A DNA stretch of 11,618 nucleotides from Chitinophagaceae bacterium (GTDB taxonomy: Bacteria; Bacteroidota; Bacteroidia; Chitinophagales; Chitinophagaceae): the NCBI GenBank assembly GCA_003136915.1, contig PLEB01000440.1, positions 1-11,618 on the forward strand. Reading direction: 5' to 3'. Of the stretch, positions 1-7,555 are shown piece by piece. The notes under the pieces are model-generated. The model was not told the origin of the DNA, did no database searches, and worked only from the letters and a program-made list of their open reading frames with translations. Position 1 is the first letter of the stretch, and each line of letters starts with the position of its first letter. Both the position numbers and the translations under genes were made by a program.

Positions 1-1
1 C

Positions 2-823
2 CTGAAACAATACAAGGGACTGGTCAGAGAATCCCTGCCTCAACTTGGGGTCATTATCTGTAATGCCGGAATTGCCAGGTTCGACTGGGTCCTGCTCGGG
101 CTCATCTCGACAACTTCCATCCTGGCTGAATATAGCTTTGCTTATAAAGCATTTGAGATTTCCACATTACCCCTGTTTATCATTGCGCCGCTTTTGCTGC
201 CCCGGATAACCAGATGGTTCCATCAGGATTCGGGAGAAGCTTTGGATAATAAAAACAATTACCTGATCACGCTGGTCAGATTCGAAGTGATACTTGCCTG
301 CCTCGGTTCCCTTGTTTTAAATATTATCTGGTCGCCATTCGTCGACAGCATCACCAATAATAAATACGGAAGCGTCAATCAACATACAATCCTTATTCTA
401 TCAGCATGCGTGCCATTCTTATATGTCAACAATGTGCTCTGGTCTATAAATTTTGCCCGGAATCAGATGAAATTGATTCTTTCAGTTTTCGCAGTCACTT
501 TTCTAATCACCTGCGGTGGGGACCTGATCCTCATTCCCTTCTTTCATGCCGAGGGCGCCGCCTTTGCCTATTTTATTGCCATAGGCGTGCAAACAATCCA
601 CTTTCTCAGTAAAACGCAATTAGAAAATGCAGGCAGAATTCATTATTATTTATTCCTTGGGATCGGAACCGCGTTGGCTAGCGGATTCCTGGCATCCTTC
701 GCCAGTGGCATCCTTTGGATGCAGGTTTTAATATCTGTATCCATATACCTGTTTATCTTAGTCCTTAGCCGCCAAATCCGTTTTACTGATCTATTCAGAC
801 TTAAAAGAATGGTGTGGGCCTGA
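2..823 (+). CDS. Wzx-like polysaccharide flippase (5' partial)
   Basis: The reading frame is open from the window's left edge, so the N-terminus is missing and 273 C-terminal residues are seen. They are almost entirely hydrophobic helices joined by short polar loops, about seven or eight segments. Near the start comes an R-F-D-W-x-L-L-G stretch followed by EYSFAYKAFE. This is the pattern seen in the middle of Wzx/MATE-type flippases (R-x-D-x-x-x-L-G ... Y-S-x-A-x-K). Such proteins move undecaprenyl-linked oligosaccharide units across the inner membrane. A polymerase-like gene and two glycosyltransferases follow on the same strand, which supports a role in exporting a surface polysaccharide or O-antigen repeat. 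A TTG at 194 could be taken for a start, but the homologous-looking sequence upstream of it argues against that. The fold family is fairly sure; the exported glycan is unknown. Confidence 0.85.
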   Translation: MKQYKGLVRESLPQLGVIICNAGIARFDWVLLGLISTTSILAEYSFAYKAFEISTLPLFIIAPLLLPRITRWFHQDSGEALDNKNNYLITLVRFEVILACLGSLVLNIIWSPFVDSITNNKYGSVNQHTILILSACVPFLYVNNVLWSINFARNQMKLILSVFAVTFLITCGGDLILIPFFHAEGAAFAYFIAIGVQTIHFLSKTQLENAGRIHYYLFLGIGTALASGFLASFASGILWMQVLISVSIYLFILVLSRQIRFTDLFRLKRMVWA

Positions 824-857
824 ATTCAGCAGTCCGGCAAAAAAAATCTAACCAGGC

Positions 858-2504
858 ATGAAGTCGCCCCGCTTATATGAGAAATTCCGCTTTGCAATTA
901 CTGAAAATCTGCATCAGCAGGTCGACTGGAAATTATTCATCTTTCTTTCTCTTCTGCTTGACGTTAAGCTCTGGATCAAGATCCTTGCACTTCTTTTCAT
1001 CTACAGCTTTCGGTTCAATTTTAAATTTGGGTTAAGGTGGAAAAAATCCAGACTGCCCCTGTTTTATATCATGGTTATGGGGATAGCAGTCCTGGACTGG
1101 CTATTGTATGGCCTTTATTCAAATTTGTCCTATGGGCTCGTGCTGCTAAACGGTTTGTTCTTCTGGATCTTTTGCTTACTGGCTATCCACCAGTTAAAAC
1201 TTTCCGTGGAACGTTCATCCGTAGTTGCATTAGGCAATACCGTACTGTTGTTCTTCATATTCAATATGATCATATCCCTTTCCAATTTCCTCGCCATTGT
1301 AATAGAAACCGGCGCATTGAATCCATACAGGTACCAGGGCCTGTTTCAAAAATATTTTATCAGCACCGGAGACTATATCAAGGGGCTTTCTTTTGACACG
1401 TCCACGACAAATGCTCTGATCAATGCATTTGGCGTGGTATTTTTCCTAAGCAATAAGAAGATCACACTTACTTTATGCTGCATGATCGCCCTGATCCTTA
1501 CGGCCAGCAACCTGACGGATTTCATATTGATCATAGCCCTGATTTTTTCATTTGTTTTTAAAAGTGACCGGGATCAGAAAAGTACTATTGTGCTTTGCCT
1601 GGCATTTATTGCACTTTTCCTGGTCATGGTTTCACCTCAGAATAATCAGTATGTGCTGACTGCTGCGAATAAAATGTTTAACCTTGAAGAGCACGTGGAC
1701 AATTCAAAAACTGTAATCAATGCAACGGATACAGCTGCGCCGGAAACAAGACGGGTTCGTTTTGCGGTCAATTATCTGGATAGTGTAACACAAACCTGGG
1801 CATCAAATCAACTAAAAGGAGCTGCAATGAATGCCTGGGCGAAGCCCCTGATTCCCGTGCCGAATATAAATGGAAAGGAATACCAGAGTCTTATGGATAC
1901 GACTCCGTTTCAAAGGAAAATGATCAATTTCGGAAATACCCATTATACGGATACTGCCACTTACTTAAAAAAAATGCGGACTACCAGGCTTCCGGGCAAG
2001 GTCATTGCCATGGAGGAAACCATCCGGTTCCTGAAAAATAATCCTTCCCGGATACTCACGGGCGATGGCATGGGAAATTTCTCTTCTAAACTGGCATTCA
2101 GGGCAACCGCATTAAATATTGCCGTTAAGTATCCTGAAAAGTATGCCTATATCGATCCTGACTTTCAGAATAATCACCTTCAGCTTTATTTATTTTATTT
2201 CGCGCAGCATAAAGATGTACATTCCATCATTCATACACCCGATTCAGAATTTAATCAGTTGCTGGGAGAATACGGCGTTGCAGGCGTGATCTGCCTGCTG
2301 GTTTTCTATCTTGGATGGTTTACCGTTTACAATAGGAAAACCTCCTATAGCGTCCCACTTCTTATAATCATGACAGGTGCATTTTTTACCGGATATTGGT
2401 TTGAACAATTGTCCGTGGTCGTATTTTTTGAATTGCTGATGTTGCTGGATATGAAATTCAAAGGAGAAAGTATATTTGCAACAGCGTTAAAACAGGGAAT
2501 GTAA
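858..2504 (+). CDS. Wzy/O-antigen ligase-type membrane protein with large soluble loop
   Basis: This 548-residue protein has many hydrophobic segments in residues 24-260, a long mostly soluble stretch at about 260-475, and C-terminal membrane helices at about 474-490, 498-512 and 515-532. Two motifs point to the O-antigen ligase/polymerase superfamily (Wzy_C-like). One is G-D-G-M-G-N-F at 402-408, like the loop seen before the active region. The other is S-E-F-N-Q-L-L-G-E-Y-G at 463-473, next to a helix that resumes the membrane. Family members join undecaprenyl-linked repeat units into chains or ligate chains to a lipid acceptor at the periplasmic face. The gene starts 34 bp after the flippase and ends 1 bp before the GT2 gene. 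The soluble insert of about 210 residues is larger than the usual periplasmic loop. Polymerase versus ligase cannot be decided from sequence alone. The ATG at 858 is preceded by an A-rich stretch and no good Shine-Dalgarno. Confidence 0.82.
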   Translation: MKSPRLYEKFRFAITENLHQQVDWKLFIFLSLLLDVKLWIKILALLFIYSFRFNFKFGLRWKKSRLPLFYIMVMGIAVLDWLLYGLYSNLSYGLVLLNGLFFWIFCLLAIHQLKLSVERSSVVALGNTVLLFFIFNMIISLSNFLAIVIETGALNPYRYQGLFQKYFISTGDYIKGLSFDTSTTNALINAFGVVFFLSNKKITLTLCCMIALILTASNLTDFILIIALIFSFVFKSDRDQKSTIVLCLAFIALFLVMVSPQNNQYVLTAANKMFNLEEHVDNSKTVINATDTAAPETRRVRFAVNYLDSVTQTWASNQLKGAAMNAWAKPLIPVPNINGKEYQSLMDTTPFQRKMINFGNTHYTDTATYLKKMRTTRLPGKVIAMEETIRFLKNNPSRILTGDGMGNFSSKLAFRATALNIAVKYPEKYAYIDPDFQNNHLQLYLFYFAQHKDVHSIIHTPDSEFNQLLGEYGVAGVICLLVFYLGWFTVYNRKTSYSVPLLIIMTGAFFTGYWFEQLSVVVFFELLMLLDMKFKGESIFATALKQGM

Positions 2505-2505
2505 T

Positions 2506-3480
2506 ATGTGCCTAGTAACCGTTCTGATGCCAGTTTATAATGCGGAAAAATATATCGGCGAAGCCATTCGGTCGGTATTGAACCAAACATATACAACCTT
2601 TGAACTGTTGATCGTGGATGATGGATCTTCCGACAATACAGTAAACATCATTCGTACTTTCAACGACCAACGCATCCGGTTGATCAAAGAGGAAAGAAAA
2701 GGTATTTCTTATGCATTGAATACGGGGCTTCATGAAGCAAAAGGGAGTTATGTCGCCCGTTTTGATGCGGATGATATTTGTCTTCCCCGGCGTCTGGAAA
2801 AACAAATTGGCTTTCTGAATGATCATCCCGACTATGTACTCGCGGGAACTGATGCAGAATACATTCAGGAAAACGGCGAACATCTGTTTGACTTCCGGAG
2901 CATAAGCTATTCTTATGAACAGATCCTGCACCGCTTATATCATTACTGTCCTTTTATTCACTCCAGCGTGATGTACCGGAAGGAAGCTGTATTGAGTGCC
3001 GGCGGTTATTCTCATTTTGCACATCATTTCGAAGATTATTTCCTGTGGGTAAACCTGGTCAAATCAGGAAAATGCTGTAATCTTCCGGAGGCCCTGATTA
3101 AAGTGAGATTCAATCCGGATTCCCTTACCATTGATGAAAAATGGAAAGGGGAAGTTTTCAGAAAACTAAAGATGAAGATTATACGAAAAGGGACAATTAC
3201 AGAAAAGGAAGCCAATACCTTACGCAGAATAATTACAAAACAGGAAGGAAGAAAGACAAAGGAGGGTTCCTACCATGCTTTATGCTGCAAAAAATTCCTT
3301 GCTGACAACTACAAGCCTGCAAAGGCCAGGTGGCACGCTACAAAGGCCATTTATTTCAATCCATACCGGTTGGAAAATTATTTCATGCTGATCGCCAGTT
3401 ATTTCCCACACAAATGGATCCGGAATCTGAAGGGAAAACCGGAAAAAAACATAAAAATAATAAATGAACAACGCAGGTAA
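2506..3480 (+). CDS. Glycosyltransferase family 2
   Basis: This 324-residue protein opens with the GT2 GT-A fold signature: V-T-V-L-M-P-V-Y-N-A at 4-13, then V-D-D-G-S-S-D at 37-43 for nucleotide binding. The metal-binding D-A-D is at 87-89 and the acceptor-side E-D-Y-F-L-W at 176-181 (an ED-type motif). No transmembrane helix is evident, so it should act at the cytoplasmic membrane face. It would transfer a sugar from a nucleotide donor to the growing lipid-linked oligosaccharide. Residues 230-310 form a basic, helical tail common in Bacteroidota GT2 enzymes. The ATG lies 1 bp after the stop of the polymerase-like gene and its end overlaps the GT4 gene by 17 bp, so the three are probably translationally coupled. 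Donor and acceptor are unknown. Confidence 0.93.
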   Translation: MCLVTVLMPVYNAEKYIGEAIRSVLNQTYTTFELLIVDDGSSDNTVNIIRTFNDQRIRLIKEERKGISYALNTGLHEAKGSYVARFDADDICLPRRLEKQIGFLNDHPDYVLAGTDAEYIQENGEHLFDFRSISYSYEQILHRLYHYCPFIHSSVMYRKEAVLSAGGYSHFAHHFEDYFLWVNLVKSGKCCNLPEALIKVRFNPDSLTIDEKWKGEVFRKLKMKIIRKGTITEKEANTLRRIITKQEGRKTKEGSYHALCCKKFLADNYKPAKARWHATKAIYFNPYRLENYFMLIASYFPHKWIRNLKGKPEKNIKIINEQRR

Positions 3481-4531
3481 AACCCTGGTTATTCTAAGCC
3501 CCGGTTTTCCTGAAAATGAAGGGGATACTACCTGTCTGCCGGCCCAACAAGTATTCGTCCGTGCACTCAATCACCGGTTTGAATCCTTAAACATCGTCAT
3601 TCTTTCATTCCAATATCCGTTCATCTCCAATTCATATGCTTGGAACAATAACCTGGTAATCCCTCTCCATGGGAGGGAAAAAGGAAAAATAAAAAGGCTA
3701 TGGACATGGTTCCGGGCATGGCAAACCCTGAAAAAATTAAAAAAAGAATACGATGTTATCGGCCTGCTCAGTTTCTGGTGCACGGAATGCGCGCTGATCG
3801 GTACACGTTTTGGAAAAAAATATCTAATTAAACATTATAGCTGGATCCTCGGACAGGATGCCCGGAAAAATAACCGTTTCATTCCGTGGATAAAGCCGCA
3901 GGGGGAAAACCTGATGGCTATGTCTGGCTTTCTTTCAAAAGAGTTCTACAAAAACCACCGCATAAAACCCGGACATATAGTCCCTAACGGCATAGATATT
4001 TCATCGTATCCGCACCGGGTCAAAAAACGAGATATTGATGTCCTCGCCGTGGGTTCCTTAATACCCTTAAAGCAATATGAAGTGCTTATTCGCGTGATCA
4101 AAAAATTAAGCAATTCCATTCCGGAGGTTTCCTGTATCATTTGCGGAAAAGGACCGGAGGAAGAACATCTGAGGAAAATGATCCTGGATAATAACCTTCA
4201 GAAAAATATTTCTTTGTTGGGAGAAAAACCACACGGTGAAATCCTGGAATGGATGGCCCGTAGTAAAGTACTGCTCCACCCTTCCTCATATGAAGGATTC
4301 AGCACCGTTTGCCTGGAAGCCCTTTACTCCGGTGCTCATGTAACCAGCTTTTGTGATCCTACGGAAAGCCGGATTGCCCATTGGCATGTTGTGGACAATG
4401 AAGAGGAAATGGTGATGGTTGTGAATAAAATAATTCAGAATCCAGAAGCAGATTACGGCCGAATCCTGGTTTATTCGATGGATGATAGCGCAAAACAGGT
4501 AATGAAATTATTTGATTTCAGCGGATCCTGA
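3464..4531 (+). CDS. Glycosyltransferase family 4 (GT1/GT4-type, retaining)
   Basis: This 355-residue protein has a GT-B architecture. The N-terminal half begins with a glycine-containing loop (L-S-P-G-F-P, 11-16). The C-terminal half begins at V-P-N-G-I-D (173-178) and carries V-G-S-L-I-P-L-K (196-203), C-G-K-G-P-E (227-232) and the retaining-enzyme E-x7-E signature with E277 and E285 (Y-E-G-F-S-T-V-C-L-E). These are typical of GT4 enzymes that add hexoses to lipid-linked glycans in the cytoplasm. The ATG lies inside the end of the GT2 gene (17 bp overlap), a coupled operon arrangement. It is the last gene of the rightward polysaccharide operon, and its final 24 bp also encode the end of the opposing GT9 gene. 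The sugar specificity cannot be read. Confidence 0.93.
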   Translation: MNNAGKTLVILSPGFPENEGDTTCLPAQQVFVRALNHRFESLNIVILSFQYPFISNSYAWNNNLVIPLHGREKGKIKRLWTWFRAWQTLKKLKKEYDVIGLLSFWCTECALIGTRFGKKYLIKHYSWILGQDARKNNRFIPWIKPQGENLMAMSGFLSKEFYKNHRIKPGHIVPNGIDISSYPHRVKKRDIDVLAVGSLIPLKQYEVLIRVIKKLSNSIPEVSCIICGKGPEEEHLRKMILDNNLQKNISLLGEKPHGEILEWMARSKVLLHPSSYEGFSTVCLEALYSGAHVTSFCDPTESRIAHWHVVDNEEEMVMVVNKIIQNPEADYGRILVYSMDDSAKQVMKLFDFSGS

Positions 4532-5554
4532 AGATTGCTTTAATTGAAGCAGGGGAATCGATTTTTCAAAAATCATTTCTGCGGTGTACCTGGTCAGGCA
4601 ATGGGTGTCGCCATATCTGCAAACCACTTGCATACAGCTCCCGCATTCCAGATCATTAGAATCAACAAACCGGGAAGTCTCACCCAGGGGTCTCGCTTTT
4701 TCACTTTGCGTTGAACCAAACAGCGCCATCGTAGGTATACCTGAAACCCAGGCCATATGCATGAGGCCGGAATCTTCAGATAAAACAAATTTTACTTCCT
4801 GCACAATGGCAAATGCCTGTGCAGGCGTTGTTTTATTCACGAGATTGATCATTCGGTTTCCCAATTGTTTTGCCAGGTAAGCGGATTTGGATGCGATGAA
4901 ATCTGTGCCTAAAAGGAGGAATTGTGTATCAGGAAAATTTACAAGCCACAATTCCGCAAACTTCACATAATTTTCGAGAGGCCAGTTACGGCTTTCAAAC
5001 GCACCTGCAGGATTAAGTATCACCAGCTGACGATTTTCTTTCCATCCATTGCTCCGAAGCAATTGAATGGCTTCCTCCTTATTCGTCAGTGAGAAATGAG
5101 TGAAGGGAAAACATTTTCCCAACCCGATGGCTTCAATCGTCATTCGGGTACGTTCTCCCGCGGCAACTGGTGATAGTCGATCAAATAAAGACCATGCTTT
5201 TGGCATCAGACTTTTACTCACCAGGCGGCTGATGATATTATCCTGCAGATCTATTACCACATCATATCGTTTTATGAAAAGCCGCGGGATCATCCAGCTG
5301 GTATACAGAAATTGTTTCCTGACATTTCGGCCCCCGCGAATGGAATAGACGCGGTTAAATAAATGGATATGCTTAGGGATCTCATCCACTTCCTCCCGCG
5401 TAAGCAGATCCAGGACCGTGTCGGGTGGTAGCGTATTTCGCAGTTGCTGTAAATAAGGAAGGGTAATAACGAGGTCGCCCATGGCTTGTAACCGGATAGC
5501 GAGAATCCTTTTCGGGGCAAAGGCTTTCTTCCATCTGACAGCTAAAATATCCAT
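4508..5554 (-). CDS. Glycosyltransferase family 9 (heptosyltransferase-like)
   Basis: This 348-residue protein has both halves of a GT9 enzyme. The N-terminus has I-R-L-Q-A-M-G-D-L-V at 20-29, which is the family's R-x-x-x-x-G-D opening, followed by a conserved T-L-P. The C-terminal domain has N-P-A-G-A-F-E-S-R-N-W-P at 181-192 and the nucleotide-binding stretch S-E-D-S-G-L-M-H-M-A (259-268) then A-L-F-G-S-T (277-282). Known members transfer ADP-heptose to LPS core, but many Bacteroidota paralogues use other sugars, so heptose is not assured. Four cysteines near the end (C304, C307, C312, C319) follow the C-x2-C-x4-C-x6-C spacing found in a subset of the family. It is the third gene of the leftward operon, 32 bp after the amidohydrolase. 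Its 3' end overlaps the opposing GT4 gene by 24 bp. Confidence 0.9.
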   Translation of the reverse strand: MDILAVRWKKAFAPKRILAIRLQAMGDLVITLPYLQQLRNTLPPDTVLDLLTREEVDEIPKHIHLFNRVYSIRGGRNVRKQFLYTSWMIPRLFIKRYDVVIDLQDNIISRLVSKSLMPKAWSLFDRLSPVAAGERTRMTIEAIGLGKCFPFTHFSLTNKEEAIQLLRSNGWKENRQLVILNPAGAFESRNWPLENYVKFAELWLVNFPDTQFLLLGTDFIASKSAYLAKQLGNRMINLVNKTTPAQAFAIVQEVKFVLSEDSGLMHMAWVSGIPTMALFGSTQSEKARPLGETSRFVDSNDLECGSCMQVVCRYGDTHCLTRYTAEMIFEKSIPLLQLKQSSGSAEIK

Positions 5555-5586
5555 CTGAATATCCGGGTTTTAGTTTGCGCCACATT

Positions 5587-6753
5587 TCATGCGGCAGAAA
5601 TCGGGAAGTCGACAGCCGGATAGTAATTCCGGATGCGCTCCATCAATCCTGGCAAATCTCCTTTAACATATTTCGTTTTTCCATAGAGGGAAATTTTACT
5701 GAATTCCTTTATCGGAAAATTTGCTGCCCTCAATTGATCAGCCAGGCGCTCATCAAACATCCTGATATTTCCTTTGTGAAGAATGAGTAATAAATCCCCG
5801 GGATTCAAAGCATAGAAATTATCCATGCCACTCTTATCCGTATTTGCGGCCGCGATAACAATGTCAGCCTCCCGCCCGGCTGCAATATTGCCACAATTTT
5901 CAAAACACCAGGTGTTTGCCGGTATGCCAGTGAGCATATCCAGCAATCCATTATCGGAAACCATTTTTCCCTTCCGGGCCAACCGCAGATGATCCCAAAG
6001 GTTCCAGCTTGCAGTTAAGGTTGAATCTGTTCCCAACATCACGCGGGTTTTCCCGCTCAGGAAATTGATGGGAGCAGTTTTATTCAGCAAAAAATAATTA
6101 GACGCAGGGCACCATATCAGTGCATGGAATGCAGGCGCTTGTTTTTCATTCATCGCGACACCATGAACCGCTATTATTTTTCTTTTGTGGAGGTTCCATT
6201 TAATGATTTGGTCAATTTCCCGGCTGGAAGCATAGTCTGTTCCTTCGCCCAGGTGAATTACATAAGGATGGCGCCTGGAAAAGGGAATATTGATTTTCCA
6301 TCGCCAGTTTTTTTCGAAGGCTGGTGAATGAAGGGACCGGTACTGCTGGGATACGGTTATTAATTCATCCTCCACCTGCAAGGCCATTCCATGATTAACT
6401 ACGGTGGTAATCCCGTTCAAAAGATTTTTATAAACACCCCATTGCACACGGAGTGACAATGGTATTTTCAGTACCATGGAAATTTCTTCTTTGTTAGCGC
6501 GGTGAATGTCCTTACCCCATTCCGTATAACTATTGTAAATTTTATTCCCTAATTGCGGAAACAAATTAAAGTCCAGGTGATCATGGGAATTGATAAGGCC
6601 GGGAAAGGCAATCGACTCTCCGAATGATAAAGACAGTTCCTCTTGTTGATTTTTTTTGGCGACAGCAGAAAAAACTTCCTGAATTTTCTCATGCCCTATC
6701 CGGATATCTGATAATCCGTGGGTGCCGATAATGTTAACATTATGTAACAGCAT
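5587..6753 (-). CDS. Amidohydrolase, deaminase/chlorohydrolase (ATZ/TRZ)-like
   Basis: This 388-residue protein belongs to the amidohydrolase superfamily. Residues 1-50 and about 285-340 make the usual flanking beta-sandwich (N-terminal N-V-N-I-I-G; C-terminal G-N-I-A-A-G-R-E-A-D-I-V-I, 288-300). The barrel carries the mononuclear-metal signature: H57-D-H59, H167-L-G-E170, H197 and D243 in G-T-D-S. This matches the HxH / HxxE / H / D layout of cytosine deaminase, MTA/SAH deaminase and triazine hydrolases, so hydrolytic deamination or a similar attack on a heterocycle or amide is the likely reaction. A tail of about 50 residues follows the usual family end. Its start codon overlaps the upstream methyltransferase gene by 14 bp, so the two are likely co-translated. 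The substrate is unknown; nothing nearby suggests plain nucleobase salvage. Confidence 0.85.
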   Translation of the reverse strand: MLLHNVNIIGTHGLSDIRIGHEKIQEVFSAVAKKNQQEELSLSFGESIAFPGLINSHDHLDFNLFPQLGNKIYNSYTEWGKDIHRANKEEISMVLKIPLSLRVQWGVYKNLLNGITTVVNHGMALQVEDELITVSQQYRSLHSPAFEKNWRWKINIPFSRRHPYVIHLGEGTDYASSREIDQIIKWNLHKRKIIAVHGVAMNEKQAPAFHALIWCPASNYFLLNKTAPINFLSGKTRVMLGTDSTLTASWNLWDHLRLARKGKMVSDNGLLDMLTGIPANTWCFENCGNIAAGREADIVIAAANTDKSGMDNFYALNPGDLLLILHKGNIRMFDERLADQLRAANFPIKEFSKISLYGKTKYVKGDLPGLMERIRNYYPAVDFPISAA

Positions 6754-7486
6754 CGGCTTTCATTAAATGAATGCCATAAATAATGGGAGTTCCGTAAAAT
6801 TTTTCATAGATAGATACCGCATGCTGTTTTTCATAATAGTGCCTCACCTCTTCATCAATTTTCCTTTCTATAAAACGCTGGTTTCGAAGTTGAAGTTGCC
6901 CGGCAAGTTCCTTTAGTTTACCGATGGAATGAACATAGTTCCGGATGGCTATCGTCTGCTCATTTACCCTGAATGTACGCTGAGCTCCCCGGGCCAGGGC
7001 GGCCGGGTGATAATCTGTAATCATCATGCTGGCCCCCGGCTTGAGAATGCGATTCCATTCCTTTAAAGCGCCTTCAAGATCCTGTATATGTGCTAGCGTT
7101 AACGTAGAGATTACAAGATCACAGGATTCATTTTCCAGTACAGGCAAATGAATGTCATTTACCAGATAGGTCTCTGCTTCAGGATACTTTTGTTTTAAGA
7201 TGGCCAGCATCCCTGCCGAAACATCGAATCCGATAATTTTATCCGGATTTCCACTCCTGATCTTCTCCCAATGGCGCCCGGTTCCACAGCCAATGTCCGC
7301 AATGGTTTTTGATTGCAGGCTGATTCCCTCCAATAACGCTGAGGTCACTTGTTCATCCAGCGCCAGCATCAGGTTATCTGGCTGGCTGTCATAGGCTTCG
7401 GACCATTGATCGTAAGCTTCCGGAGGAGCTGTTTCCTTTTTGCGCTGGGGGAAATAAGCCTGTCTTAGTCGCTCGAACAGAGGCAT
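6740..7486 (-). CDS. Class I SAM-dependent methyltransferase
   Basis: This 248-residue Rossmann-fold methyltransferase shows motif I A-D-I-G-C-G-T-G-R-H at 63-72, a motif II acidic position in G-F-D-V-S (86-90), V-N-D-I-H at 109-113, and the motif IV/post-IV region C-D-L-V-I-S-T-L-T-L-A-H (122-133) followed by R-I-L-K-P-G-A (146-152). This is the Methyltransf_11/25 type, which methylates O, N or C atoms of small molecules. It is the first gene of the leftward operon, and its ATG lies 69 bp from the start of the divergent radical SAM gene. It overlaps the amidohydrolase gene, so both probably act on one pathway. The basic N-terminal 20 residues precede the fold and may touch acceptor or membrane. 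The acceptor is not predictable. Confidence 0.9.
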   Translation of the reverse strand: MPLFERLRQAYFPQRKKETAPPEAYDQWSEAYDSQPDNLMLALDEQVTSALLEGISLQSKTIADIGCGTGRHWEKIRSGNPDKIIGFDVSAGMLAILKQKYPEAETYLVNDIHLPVLENESCDLVISTLTLAHIQDLEGALKEWNRILKPGASMMITDYHPAALARGAQRTFRVNEQTIAIRNYVHSIGKLKELAGQLQLRNQRFIERKIDEEVRHYYEKQHAVSIYEKFYGTPIIYGIHLMKADAVT

Positions 7487-7555
7487 CCTTTGTTATAATT
7501 AAAACGTTTATTATAGAAAGCAGAAACATAAAAGTAATCATTGTTTCAAATAAAC
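7487..7555. promoter_or_regulatory. Divergent promoter region between two operons
   Basis: This 69 bp AT-rich gap separates two start codons facing away from each other, so it should hold promoters for both operons. On the minus strand a TTTG (7550-7547) is followed after 16 bp by TATGTTTC (7530-7523). That resembles the Bacteroidota -33 TTTG and -7 TAnnTTTG elements, with the last base mismatched and the spacing a little short. It would give a leader of roughly 30 nt before the methyltransferase ATG at 7486. For the plus-strand gene no equally good pair is visible; a TTTG at 7489-7492 lacks a clear partner. There is no strong palindrome suggesting an operator. Confidence 0.45.

Noticed and set aside
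2512..2931. Open frame of 139 codons on the minus strand
   Set aside because: It is antisense to the GT2 catalytic domain, with odd composition and no family signature.
7541..7555. TTG at 7541 as start of the B12-type radical SAM gene
   Set aside because: ATG 7556 directly precedes the conserved first strand of the domain; the five extra residues add nothing recognisable.
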